DNA from: Rhodococcus sp. IEGM 1409
Lineage (GTDB): Bacteria > Actinomycetota > Actinomycetes > Mycobacteriales > Mycobacteriaceae
Reading direction: 5' to 3'
NCBI RefSeq assembly: GCF_030056735.1
Contig: NZ_JASHKN010000017.1
Location: forward strand, 24,558 to 88,557
Length of the DNA: 64,000 bases
The notes under the pieces were generated by a model, which had not been told where the DNA came from, made no database searches, and saw nothing but the letters and a program-made list of their open reading frames with translations. A program made the position numbers and the translations under genes. Numbering within the stretch: the first letter of the stretch is position 1; the number at the start of each line of letters is the position of its first letter. Below, one piece after another: positions 26,098 to 34,488 of this stretch.

Positions 26098-27453
26098 GTG
26101 ACAAGCAAAGCCCGTTCAAATGCAAAGCCCGCCGCACCTCGCACTGCACCGGCCGCAGCCGCTGCGAAGTCCGCAGGTCAGCGCCGTCCGGTTGCGATCG
26201 TCGGCGGAAATCGCATTCCGTTCGCACGCTCGGACAAGGCGTACGCACAGGCGTCCAACCAGGACATGTTCACTGCGACGCTCGACGGTCTGGTGAGCCG
26301 ATTCAATCTGCAGGGCGAGAAGCTCGGCATGGTCGTCGGCGGTGCGGTGCTCAAGCACAGCCGTGATTTCAATCTCATTCGCGAGTCCGTTCTCGGCAGC
26401 GCGCTGAGCCCGTACACGTCGGCGTACGACCTTCAGCAAGCGTGTGGCACCGGACTGCAGTCGATCATCGCCGTCGGCGACGCCATTTCGGCCGGCCGCA
26501 TCGATTCCGGCATCGGTGGCGGCACGGACACCACGTCCGATGCTCCGATCGGCGTCAACGATCAGGCACGCGAGTTCCTGCTCTCCCTCAACCGCGCGAA
26601 GTCCACGGGCGACCGCATCAAGCTGCTCGGCAATGTCCGTGCGGGCATGCTCGGCCTCGAAATTCCGCGCAACGGCGAGCCCCGCACCGGCAAGTCGATG
26701 GGTGACCACGCTGCGATCACCGCCAAGGAATTCGGTGTGAAGCGCGAGGACCAGGACGAACTTGCCGCTGCCAGCCACAAGAACATGGCAGCTGCCTACG
26801 ACCGCGGTTTCTTCGACGACCTCGTCACCCCGTTCCTCGGTCTGACCCGCGACGACAACCTCCGTCCTGGTTCGACCGTCGAGAAGCTGTCGACGCTCAA
26901 GCCGGTGTTCGGCACCAAGCTCGGCGATGCGACGATGACTGCCGGCAACTCGACGCCGCTCACCGACGGTGCTTCGGCAGTGCTCCTCTCCACCGACGAG
27001 TGGGCAGCCGAGCGTAATCTTCCGGTTCTGGCGCACCTCGTCGATTCCGAAACCGCTGCCGTCGACTACGTCCACGGCAAGGACGGGCTGCTCATGGCTC
27101 CCACCTACGCGATCCCGCGTTTGCTGGCCCGCAACGGTCTCACCTTGCAGGACTTCGATTACTACGAGATCCACGAAGCCTTCGCTTCGGTGGTTCTCGC
27201 AACCCTGCAGGCTTTCGAATCCGACGAGTACTGCAAGGAACGCCTCGGCCTCGACGGCGCACTGGGCTCGATCGACCGAAGCAAGCTCAATGTCAACGGA
27301 TCGTCCTTGGCTGCAGGTCACCCGTTCGCGGCAACCGGCGGACGTATCGTCGCTTCCCTCGCCAAGATGCTCGCCGAAAAGGGTTCGGGCCGCGGCCTGA
27401 TCTCGATCTGTGCCGCCGGCGGCCAGGGTGTCACGGCGATTATCGAGCGGTAA
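26098..27453 (+). CDS. fadA2: acetyl-CoA acyltransferase (thiolase) FadA2
   Basis: A 451-residue thiolase, corresponding to Rv0243. The acylated nucleophile is Cys116 in QQACGTGLQS; the other active-site residues lie in YYEIHEAFASV, NGSSLAAGHPFAATGG and the terminal ISICAAGGQG cysteine loop. It performs the final cleavage of beta-oxidation, or the reverse condensation. The GTG at 26098 with GGAG upstream is preferred over a TTG four codons earlier. The first 25 residues are Ala/Lys/Pro-rich. It is divergent from fabG4 and ends before a strong hairpin terminator. Confidence 0.94.
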   Translation: MTSKARSNAKPAAPRTAPAAAAAKSAGQRRPVAIVGGNRIPFARSDKAYAQASNQDMFTATLDGLVSRFNLQGEKLGMVVGGAVLKHSRDFNLIRESVLGSALSPYTSAYDLQQACGTGLQSIIAVGDAISAGRIDSGIGGGTDTTSDAPIGVNDQAREFLLSLNRAKSTGDRIKLLGNVRAGMLGLEIPRNGEPRTGKSMGDHAAITAKEFGVKREDQDELAAASHKNMAAAYDRGFFDDLVTPFLGLTRDDNLRPGSTVEKLSTLKPVFGTKLGDATMTAGNSTPLTDGASAVLLSTDEWAAERNLPVLAHLVDSETAAVDYVHGKDGLLMAPTYAIPRLLARNGLTLQDFDYYEIHEAFASVVLATLQAFESDEYCKERLGLDGALGSIDRSKLNVNGSSLAAGHPFAATGGRIVASLAKMLAEKGSGRGLISICAAGGQGVTAIIER

Positions 27454-27528
27454 TCGCTCCACAATCTCCCCACGTGCGTGAAAACTGCGCTCACCTGCAG
27501 TGATCGGCGCGAGGGGATGCGTAATCGG

Positions 27529-27557
27529 GGATCCGGCCACGAGGGGTGGCCGGATCC
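27529..27557 (+). terminator. intrinsic terminator after fadA2
   Basis: A perfect 12-bp stem (27529-27540 and 27546-27557, GGATCCGGCCAC and its complement) with a 5-nt loop lies 75 nt after the fadA2 stop, followed by CGAACTCTTT. Confidence 0.8.
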
Positions 27558-27624
27558 TCGAACTCTTTGCAAACTTTTTCGCGAAGGCGTGTAACGCTGC
27601 AGAATAGCTACCGATATTCATGAC

Positions 27625-27671
27625 AGCCCCGTGTTGCTGCCTGACCCCCGACCTGGCAGCAGCGCGGGGCT
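27625..27671 (+). promoter_or_regulatory. 17-bp hairpin in the leader of the VanW gene
   Basis: Arms 27625-27641 and 27655-27671 form a 17-bp stem as RNA (two G-U pairs) with a 13-nt loop, 77 nt before the VanW start and downstream of a possible promoter around 27565-27605. There is no U-tract, so it is more likely a structured 5' leader than a terminator. The function is not known. Confidence 0.45.
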
Positions 27672-27747
27672 CTCGTATGTCCGGATATCCTGTAATGAGT
27701 TGTCGGTGAGCGCCGCAGCGACGGTTGATGCAGCGAGGAGCCAACAG

Positions 27748-30027
27748 GTGAGTGACGAAGAGGGTCCGTCCGTCGAGAAGACGAACAACGAGGACTCGTC
27801 CCTCCCAGAGCAGGCGCTCGAGTCGGTCGAAGAGACCGAGTCGGTCGAGGAACCCCAGACCGCTGAGGACACCGAGCCAGTCGTCGAGGCTGAATCAGTA
27901 GAGCTTGAATCAGCAGAGCCTGAACCGGTCGAAGCACCGAAGCCTGTCGACGAAGACGCAATCGATTCCACAGAAGCGACCGTCGACGAACCAGCGCTGG
28001 ACGAAGAAGTTGCTTCCACCGAACCAACTGTCGACGAGCTGTCCGACAACGAACTGACCGACGACGAATCGGCAAACGAAGTCACCACCGTCATCCCCGT
28101 CGTCCCGGCCGACGACGCACCGCCGACGGAAGTAGTCGACTCGGCTCCGGCGACCGAAGCCAGCGACGAGCAGACACAGCAGTTCGAGCCCCCGGCAGTG
28201 GTGGTTCCCCCGAAGCCGCCGCGCCCCGAGTTCGTGCAGCAGTACGACACCCAGCAATTCGAACCCATCCAGCAGCAGTACGAGCCTGTTGTCCGCGAAT
28301 CAGAGGTAGTTGCACCCCCGCCACCGCAACAACCAGTGGCGCCCGCTCCGGCTTCTTCCCGCAAGTGGGTCAAGCCGGCGATAGCGGTCGGCGCCATCTT
28401 TGCCGTTGCAGCGATTGCCTACGGGGTGGACATCTTCACGTCGTCGGGGAAAACACCCCGAGGCACGCAGGTCGCCGGGGTCGACATCGGTGATCTCACG
28501 CCCGCCGACGCGGAAACCACGCTGCGCGCCGAACTCGGCCCAAGACTTGTCGAACCCGTAGCCGTACATGCCGGCGGCGTCGACTCCGAGATCGTTCCCG
28601 CGTCTGCGGGTGTAGACGTCGACTGGTCGGCCACGTTGTCCGGTGTGAACGCTCAGCCCATCAACCCGATCACCCGCATCACGTCGTTCTTCGGCTCTCG
28701 CGAGGTTCCGGTCGTGTCGACCGTCGACCAGGGGGCGTTGGACGCCTCGATGTCGCAGCTTGCTGCGAACAGCGATCGTGCACCCGTCGAAGGCGCAGTC
28801 GTATTCGAGGACGGGAAGGCGACGGGTGTTTCACCCGCAGCCGGCCAGGCGCTCGAAGCGCAGAAGGCGGGCGCCACGTTCGCCGCGGAGTGGTCTGACG
28901 GTGGCATCGTCGATCTTCCGGTCGACGAAGTGCCGGTCACCGTCACTCAGGCCGGTGTCGATCGCGCACTGCAGGAGATCGCTATTCCGGCCGTCTCGGG
29001 TGACGTCGTGGTCAACGGCCGTGACGGCAAGGTCGCGACGCTCGGCGTCGACCAGATCGCCGAGGTCTTGACCTTCACTCCGGATGCTTCCGGTGGGCTG
29101 ACCCCGCAGTACAACACGGATGCCGCGATCAAGATTCTGACTCCGCAGTTGGTGTCGACGGAAGTACAACCCAAGGACGCGTCGTTCACCTTCGCCGGTG
29201 GTAAGCCGACGGTTGTGCCTGGTGTTGTCGGTGACCTGATCAACTGGCCGGACACGGTCAAGGAACTTCCGGTTCTGCTGGGCAGCACGGCTTCTCGGGC
29301 AACCCCTGCCGTGTACGGTCCGGTCCCACCGGCATTGACCACCGAAGCCGCGGACGCACTCGGCATCAATGAGGTGATCGGCGAATTCACCACCGGTGGT
29401 TTCGAATACGCGTCCGGTGTCAACATCGGTCTGGCTGCGTCGGAGATCGACGGTGCGGTCATCAAGCCCGGAGATACGTTCTCGCTCAACGAATACACCG
29501 GTCCGCGCGGTGCCGCTCAGGGATACGTCGAGTCGGGGATCATCAACAACGGTCGCCCGGACAAGGCCGTCGGCGGCGGTATCAGTCAGCTTGCGACGAC
29601 GCTCTACAACGCAACGTACTTCGCAGGCATGGACGACGTTGCACATACCGAGCACAGCTACTACATCTCGCGGTACCCCGAGGCTCGTGAGGCGACCATC
29701 TTCGACGGTGCGATCGACCTGCAGTTCCGTAATCCGGCGAAGACCGGCGTGATGATCGAGACGATTGCGACGTCGTCGAACATCACCGTTCGGATCTGGG
29801 GAACCAAAACCGTCGATGTCGCTTCGACGACGGGCCCGCGTACGTCGCCGACGTCACCGAACACCGTGACGTTGCCGGAGGGGCCTGGCTGTGTGGCTTC
29901 GAGCGGTGCGCCCGGATTCACGGTCAGCGACACTCGCGTGATCACCGACCACGCGAGTGGCGCCGAGATTTCCTCGAACACCCGGACCGTCAAGTACGAC
30001 CCGGTGCCGATCGTGAAGTGCGAGTAG
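27748..30027 (+). CDS. VanW family membrane-anchored protein with acidic N-terminal tail
   Basis: A 759-residue protein in three parts. Residues 1 to about 205 are a disordered, strongly acidic Glu/Pro/Val repeat region, then a short Gln-rich stretch. One transmembrane helix follows near 210-235 (after the basic SSRKWVKPAI). The extracellular part contains peptidoglycan-binding-like repeats (GVDIGDLTPADAETTL; DGKATGVSPAAGQAL) and ends in a VanW domain with the signature GDTFSLNEYTGPRGAAQGY and VGGGISQLATTLYNATYFAG. Family knowledge places VanW near cell-wall and glycopeptide response genes; its activity is unsettled. GTG at 27748 with GAGGAG 7 nt upstream is the best start. Confidence 0.88.
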   Translation: MSDEEGPSVEKTNNEDSSLPEQALESVEETESVEEPQTAEDTEPVVEAESVELESAEPEPVEAPKPVDEDAIDSTEATVDEPALDEEVASTEPTVDELSDNELTDDESANEVTTVIPVVPADDAPPTEVVDSAPATEASDEQTQQFEPPAVVVPPKPPRPEFVQQYDTQQFEPIQQQYEPVVRESEVVAPPPPQQPVAPAPASSRKWVKPAIAVGAIFAVAAIAYGVDIFTSSGKTPRGTQVAGVDIGDLTPADAETTLRAELGPRLVEPVAVHAGGVDSEIVPASAGVDVDWSATLSGVNAQPINPITRITSFFGSREVPVVSTVDQGALDASMSQLAANSDRAPVEGAVVFEDGKATGVSPAAGQALEAQKAGATFAAEWSDGGIVDLPVDEVPVTVTQAGVDRALQEIAIPAVSGDVVVNGRDGKVATLGVDQIAEVLTFTPDASGGLTPQYNTDAAIKILTPQLVSTEVQPKDASFTFAGGKPTVVPGVVGDLINWPDTVKELPVLLGSTASRATPAVYGPVPPALTTEAADALGINEVIGEFTTGGFEYASGVNIGLAASEIDGAVIKPGDTFSLNEYTGPRGAAQGYVESGIINNGRPDKAVGGGISQLATTLYNATYFAGMDDVAHTEHSYYISRYPEAREATIFDGAIDLQFRNPAKTGVMIETIATSSNITVRIWGTKTVDVASTTGPRTSPTSPNTVTLPEGPGCVASSGAPGFTVSDTRVITDHASGAEISSNTRTVKYDPVPIVKCE

Positions 30028-30031
30028 GGAA

Positions 30032-31015
30032 CTACTTGCCGACGAGTGGGCCGAGGGTGCGGCCCGCGAGGTCGACGATGCCTGGCTCTTCGCCGTTGGT
30101 GATCAGGTTGATCACGACGCCGTCGATGCCGTGGTCGAGGATGCGTGTCTGAACCTGCTCGGCGACGTCGTCCGGGCTGCCGACGAAATGACGTTCGGTG
30201 GCTTTGGCGACAACGTCTTCCGGCGCTGTGGTGATGTCGAGACCACGTTCCGCGAGGAATGTTCGCTGATGCGCGCGAGCCTTGTCGCCGTCCTCGTCGA
30301 TCATCATGAACGTCAGGAAGCTGGTCTCGAGGGTTGCGGGGTCGCGGCCGGCTTCGTCGCAGCGCGCCGCAAGTGCTTCCATCTTGCGCGGCAGTTCCGA
30401 CGGGTCACAGATGATGTTGAGGTGATCCGCGAAGCGAGCGGCGAGCCCGAACGTCTTCTTCTCGCCGCCGCCGCCGAGCAGGATCGGCAAGTCGTCGCGG
30501 ACGCGGGGCTCGTTGATGGCGTCGTTGACGTGGTACCACTTGCCGTCGAAGGTGGGACGCTCACCGCGGAGCATCGGCGCGATGATCTGCAGTGCTTCGT
30601 CGAGTTTCTGGAAGCGTTCGGTGAATGTTCCGAACTCGTATCCGAACGAATTGTGTTCGAGTTCGAACCAACCGGCGCCGATGCCGAGAATGGCCCGACC
30701 GCCGCTCACCACGTCGAGGGTGGTGACGGTCTTGGCAAGCATGGGCGGATTGCGGTAGGTGTTTCCCGTGACCAGTGCAGACAACTGGATGGTCTCGGTG
30801 GCCGTCGCCAGCGCGGAGAGCGCCGAGTAGGCCTCGAGCATCGGGGCGTCCGGCGCTCCGATTCCGGGGAGTTGGTAGAAGTGATCCATCACGAATGCAG
30901 TGTCGAAGCCTGCGGCTTCGGCTTCGCGGGCCTGCGCTATGACGGTGGGGAAGAGGTCCTTGACCGGACCGCCGTAGCTGAAGTTGGGCATCTGGTATCC
31001 GAGGCGAGTGCTCAC
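30032..31015 (-). CDS. LLM class F420-dependent oxidoreductase
   Basis: A 327-residue luciferase-like (TIM-barrel) oxidoreductase of the F420 subgroup. Supporting segments are AEAAGFDTAFVMDHFYQLP near the N-terminus, TGNTYRNPPMLAKTVTTLDVVSGGRAILGIGAGW at mid-protein, and DDLPILLGGGGEKKTFGLAARFAD. The GTG at 31015 puts the family's usual N-terminus (TRLGYQMPNFSYGG) at the start; an in-frame extension upstream to 31138 lacks coding character. It converges on the VanW gene with only 4 bp between stops. The substrate is unknown. Confidence 0.88.
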   Translation of the reverse strand: MSTRLGYQMPNFSYGGPVKDLFPTVIAQAREAEAAGFDTAFVMDHFYQLPGIGAPDAPMLEAYSALSALATATETIQLSALVTGNTYRNPPMLAKTVTTLDVVSGGRAILGIGAGWFELEHNSFGYEFGTFTERFQKLDEALQIIAPMLRGERPTFDGKWYHVNDAINEPRVRDDLPILLGGGGEKKTFGLAARFADHLNIICDPSELPRKMEALAARCDEAGRDPATLETSFLTFMMIDEDGDKARAHQRTFLAERGLDITTAPEDVVAKATERHFVGSPDDVAEQVQTRILDHGIDGVVINLITNGEEPGIVDLAGRTLGPLVGK

Positions 31016-31100
31016 CGTTTCGACGTTACTCGCGATCGGTTGACCTGGCACGATTTTACCAACTCTATGGATTCCGTTGTGCTGGGCAGACTTCCGCAAT

Positions 31101-31589
31101 TCAGAGAAGTTCTTCGGCCGCTTCGCGACGCTTGGCACGCTGCTGGTGGTGCTTTACGCCCAGGATGGCGGCTGTGGCGCCGACGAGTGCACCGACTCCA
31201 GCGCCGGCCCAGGTCGCGATTCCGTCGCCCGGGCGAGTTACGAGTTGGGCGACGACGCCGATCAATGCGATCAGATAGACGGATCCAGCCACGAGAGATC
31301 GGGGCTGGAGACCCTTCATGCTTGTGTAGACGTCGACGTCGTGAGCCTGCGCGTAGCGGAGCACCACCATCGAGCAGATAAACCATCCGATGACCAGTCC
31401 CAATGAAATCCATGCGCCGGTTCGTCCGGCAACCCACGGAAGAACTGCCGCTGCGATCAACGTGATCCAGTAGGCGAATTGGAACCCAACCGCCGAGGCT
31501 TCGTTCCAGACGTCGCGCTGACGCTCGTCCTTGTAGAAGTCGTCGTCCAGATCTCCGACGAACCGCATTGCCTTCATGATGGTGCTCAT
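31101..31589 (-). CDS. small integral membrane protein paired with Xre regulator
   Basis: A 162-residue protein with a polar, charged N-terminus (DDDFYKDERQRDVWNEA) and four hydrophobic helices (about residues 30-48, 54-72, 90-108, 118-136), ending in a Lys/Arg-rich helical tail. Start ATG at 31589 has GAGGAG upstream and overlaps the stop of the Xre-type regulator by ATGA, so the two are co-translated. Pairing of a small Xre-family repressor with a DUF2178-like membrane protein is common in bacteria and archaea; the role is not established. I cannot assign it to a family with certainty. Confidence 0.8.
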   Translation of the reverse strand: MSTIMKAMRFVGDLDDDFYKDERQRDVWNEASAVGFQFAYWITLIAAAVLPWVAGRTGAWISLGLVIGWFICSMVVLRYAQAHDVDVYTSMKGLQPRSLVAGSVYLIALIGVVAQLVTRPGDGIATWAGAGVGALVGATAAILGVKHHQQRAKRREAAEELL

Positions 31590-31831
31590 GCCGTCTCCTC
31601 TGGAATTTCTGTGATGAGTTCCGATTCGGGTAGGGGGAAGAGTGCTTCGACGGTGGCCCCCAGCGCCAGTGCCAGGCGAAGTGCCAGGTAGACGCTCGGT
31701 GCGTAGTCGCCGCGTTCGACGGAGACGATGCTCTGTCTGCTCACTTGGCCTGCTGTGGCCAGTTGTGCCTGGGTGAGGCCGGCGAGGCGTCGGTGCTCCC
31801 GCACGTTGTTGTCGCCAGCCTTTCCAGTCAT
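31586..31831 (-). CDS. Xre-family helix-turn-helix regulator
   Basis: An 81-residue DNA-binding protein. The HTH_3 motif spans about residues 18-50 (GLTQAQLATAGQVSRQSIVSVERGDYAPS), followed by a short tail, so it is a minimal Cro-like regulator. ATG at 31831 has a poor ribosome site and may be leaderless. CTTGTCA and its near-complement occur three times between 31849 and 31878, between this gene and the divergent nucleotidyltransferase gene, and are probable operators. It is the first gene of a two-gene operon with the small membrane protein. Confidence 0.88.
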   Translation of the reverse strand: MTGKAGDNNVREHRRLAGLTQAQLATAGQVSRQSIVSVERGDYAPSVYLALRLALALGATVEALFPLPESELITEIPEETA

Positions 31832-31848
31832 GGGAAAAGTAAAGAATA

Positions 31849-31878
31849 CTTGTCACGCGATGTCAAGTTTGCTTGTCA
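31849..31878. promoter_or_regulatory. repeated CTTGTCA operator-like sites
   Basis: CTTGTCA at 31849-31855 and 31872-31878 flank TGTCAAG at 31861-31867. The first and second form an imperfect dyad around CGCGA. They lie in the 64-bp divergent promoter between the Xre gene and the nucleotidyltransferase gene, a fitting place for autoregulation by the Xre protein. Confidence 0.45.
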
Positions 31879-31895
31879 TATGGAAGGCTGACGGT

Positions 31896-32474
31896 ATGCG
31901 TGAACGATTTCTCGAGATCGCCCTGGCCAATCCTGTGGTCGCAACGATCGTGGATCGGGCGCCGAAGTTGGAGTTGGCTGAGTGGTACCTGACGGCGGGC
32001 GGGCTTTTTCACACCGTCTGGAATCACATCGACGGTCGTGACCCCGGGGCCGGGATCAAGGACTACGACCTCTTCTATTTCGACGCCGACGATCTGAGCT
32101 ACGAAGCGGAAGATCGCGTAATTCGTTCGGCCGCAGAACTGTTCGCCGATGTGGATGCCGATATCGAAGTGCGCAATGAAGCCCGCGTGCACCTGTGGTA
32201 CGAGCAGCATTTCGGGATTCCTGGCGTTCCGTTCACCAGTTGCCGAGACGCTATCGACCACTTCGCTTCCACAACCTGCTGTTTCGGGATCACCAAGGCA
32301 TCGGACGGCACCGTGGACGTGTATGCCCCGCACGGGTACGGCGATCTTTTCGACATGATCGTCCGCCCCAACCCGGTGCTCGCACCGAGAGAGGTGTACG
32401 AGGCCAAGGCGGCACGGTGGCGTAGGGAATGGCCTGCGCTGACCGTGGAGCCTTGGCCCGAGAGCTGGACCTAG
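31896..32474 (+). CDS. nucleotidyltransferase family protein
   Basis: A 192-residue protein with features of the uncharacterised COG3575/DUF925-type nucleotidyltransferase family: a WYLTAGGLFHTVWNHIDGRDP core, then the acidic GIKDYDLFYFDADDLSYEAE segment that resembles the D-x-D metal site, and VHLWYEQHFGIP. ATG at 31896 has GGAAGG 8 nt upstream. It is divergent from the Xre gene. The stop codons of this gene and the convergent YhgE/Pip gene share a CTAG palindrome (32471-32474). The acceptor is unknown. Confidence 0.82.
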   Translation: MRERFLEIALANPVVATIVDRAPKLELAEWYLTAGGLFHTVWNHIDGRDPGAGIKDYDLFYFDADDLSYEAEDRVIRSAAELFADVDADIEVRNEARVHLWYEQHFGIPGVPFTSCRDAIDHFASTTCCFGITKASDGTVDVYAPHGYGDLFDMIVRPNPVLAPREVYEAKAARWRREWPALTVEPWPESWT

Positions 32475-34483
32475 ACCTCGATCGGTGGATGCAACCTGTC
32501 CATGGTCCATTGCCGATTTCGGCGTGCAGCAAGTGAACTGGCGCCGAGTGAGGCGACGAGAAGGCCACCGAGGACGGCGATCGAGACCCACAGCCTCGAG
32601 TCGATACCTCCCACTGTGAGTTGTCGTAGCCCGTTCACCGCGTAGGTCATCGGGTCGAACGGGTGGATGATCTGGAACGGTTTCGCGGTGGTTTCGACGG
32701 GATAGATGCCGCCGGCCGAAACCAGTTGCAGCATCAGGAAGGCCAGGGTGATCACGCGTCCGACGGATACCCCGAAGACGGCGTTGAATGCCTGGATCAA
32801 CGCCATGTAGGTAGCAGTGATGAGCATCAGGAACCCGACGGTACCGAGGGCGTGCGTGGGGTGCAGGCCGACGGCGAAGTGCACGACCAGGTACATCACG
32901 ATTACCTGGCAGATGCCGATGAGCAATGCCGGCCAGTACGAGGCGAGGACTACCCGCAGCGCGCCGAGCCCGTTTGCGATGGGCCGGTTCTGGAGCGGCT
33001 TGAGCAGCATCCAGGTGATGATGCCTCCCACGAACAGCGCGAGAGGCAGGAAGAACGGAGCAAAACCGGTGCCGAAGGTGCTTGCCCGGTTCTCGTAAGT
33101 TTCCTGCAGTTCGACCGGGCTGGAGAGGGTTTGAGCGGTTGCGGTTCGCTGCTGATCGGTCCAACTGGGAATCTGGCCGGCGCCCTCGGTGAGTTTGGTT
33201 GCGAGTTCGGAGGATCCGGCACGAAGTTGCTCGGTGCCGTCTGCAAGTTTGGCCGCACCGTCGGAGAGTTGGACGCTGCCGTCGGTGAGTTGAACCAGTC
33301 CACTACTGAGGGTTTGAGCTCCGTCGTTGACTTGTTGACCGCCGTCACGCAGCTGCACCAGACCGTTGCGGAGTTCACCGCCGCCGTTTGCCGCGGCATT
33401 CAGCCCGGCTCGGAAGGTGCTCGACGGATCGTCGAGTTGGTAAGCGAGTTGTTGTGCACCGCTCTCGAGTTCGCCCAGTTGGCCCATGGTCGCTTCACCG
33501 AAACCCTGAGTGCGCAGCATGTCTTGGGCAGGTGCGAGGGCATTGGCGATCTGTTGGCTGACGGGATCCGGGTTCAGCCGAAGGCTGGCCACTGCCTGCC
33601 CGACCAGCTGTGCGACGTCTGCTTGTGTGTTCCCGAGGACGCTCAGCTGGTCGACGACCTGGGTGACGCCACCACTGAGTTGGCTTGCGCCGTCGCCCAG
33701 TTGGACAGCTCCGAGATCGAGTTGACCCAAACCGTCGGTCAGTGCGAGGACACCGTCCGTGGCGGTGTTGATACCAGTCGAGAGTTGCGCCGTACCGCCG
33801 GCAAGGGTGGCTGCACCGTCACGTGCGGTGACCATGTTGTCGGCCAGCGTTTTCGAGCCCGACGCCAATTCGCCGGCTCCGGCATTGGCCGTGTTCACTC
33901 CGGCCGAGAGCTGGAGCGCTCCGTCGGCAGCCTGCTTCAAACCTGCACCCGCGTCGGTCAATCCGACCAGAACCGTCTCGACCGACTGCGCGCCGATCTT
34001 GTCGCTGACTTGGCTGAGGACCTGCTGGGCGGCATTTTGACCGATGATGGTACCGAGATAGTTGTTGACGTCGTTGAAGGTGAACTGCAACTGCGCTTTG
34101 TGGGGGTCCTTGGACGTCGGGGAGGCAACGGCCTCGCTGAAATTCTCGGGCAGAGTGAGAGAGAAGTAGTACGTGCCGTCCGAAACTCCCTGTGCGGCTT
34201 CCTGCTGTGAGACCAGGTGGAGATCGAGCTCACCGGAATCGAGCAACGCTTGGCTTACCTCGTCGCCCGCGTTGAGTTCCTGCCCCTGGACCATCGCGCC
34301 ACGGTCGGTGTTGACCAGCGCGACGGGGACTTTGTTCACCTCACCGAACGGATTCCAGAAGGCCCACAAGTACATCGCGCCGTACAGGAGCGGCATCAAG
34401 ATGATGGTGACAAGTGCGATCCTGGGCATCGCGCCGCGGGAGAACCGCTTGAGTTCGGTTCCGAGAGACATTCCAGCGAGCAT
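32471..34483 (-). CDS. YhgE/Pip-family ABC-2-like membrane protein
   Basis: A 670-residue protein with the YhgE/Pip plan: one N-terminal helix (IALVTIILMPLLYGAMYLWAFW), a large external domain of about 430 residues, and five C-terminal helices of ABC-2 permease type. The external domain contains an extended run of LxxGxxQL-type heptads (for example LSDGAAKLADGTEQLRAG) that form a long helical stalk. Related proteins act in ESX/type VII secretion (EsaA) or as phage receptors (Pip). It directly follows an ATPase-like gene by 5 nt, suggesting an exporter pair. Its stop overlaps the convergent nucleotidyltransferase stop. Confidence 0.9.
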   Translation of the reverse strand: MLAGMSLGTELKRFSRGAMPRIALVTIILMPLLYGAMYLWAFWNPFGEVNKVPVALVNTDRGAMVQGQELNAGDEVSQALLDSGELDLHLVSQQEAAQGVSDGTYYFSLTLPENFSEAVASPTSKDPHKAQLQFTFNDVNNYLGTIIGQNAAQQVLSQVSDKIGAQSVETVLVGLTDAGAGLKQAADGALQLSAGVNTANAGAGELASGSKTLADNMVTARDGAATLAGGTAQLSTGINTATDGVLALTDGLGQLDLGAVQLGDGASQLSGGVTQVVDQLSVLGNTQADVAQLVGQAVASLRLNPDPVSQQIANALAPAQDMLRTQGFGEATMGQLGELESGAQQLAYQLDDPSSTFRAGLNAAANGGGELRNGLVQLRDGGQQVNDGAQTLSSGLVQLTDGSVQLSDGAAKLADGTEQLRAGSSELATKLTEGAGQIPSWTDQQRTATAQTLSSPVELQETYENRASTFGTGFAPFFLPLALFVGGIITWMLLKPLQNRPIANGLGALRVVLASYWPALLIGICQVIVMYLVVHFAVGLHPTHALGTVGFLMLITATYMALIQAFNAVFGVSVGRVITLAFLMLQLVSAGGIYPVETTAKPFQIIHPFDPMTYAVNGLRQLTVGGIDSRLWVSIAVLGGLLVASLGASSLAARRNRQWTMDRLHPPIEV

Positions 34484-34488
34484 CGCGG

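Noticed and set aside
27625..27671. Hairpin before the VanW gene as an ordinary terminator of fadA2
   Set aside because: fadA2 already has a good terminator at 27529-27557, and this stem lacks a U-tract and lies downstream of a likely promoter.
26116..27744. A 542-codon open frame antisense to fadA2
   Set aside because: Antisense open frames are expected in high-GC DNA; it lacks family motifs, while the sense frame is a complete thiolase.
30131..31381. Large plus-strand frame antisense to the F420 oxidoreductase
   Set aside because: No ribosome site or family features; the minus-strand frame is a clear luciferase-like protein.
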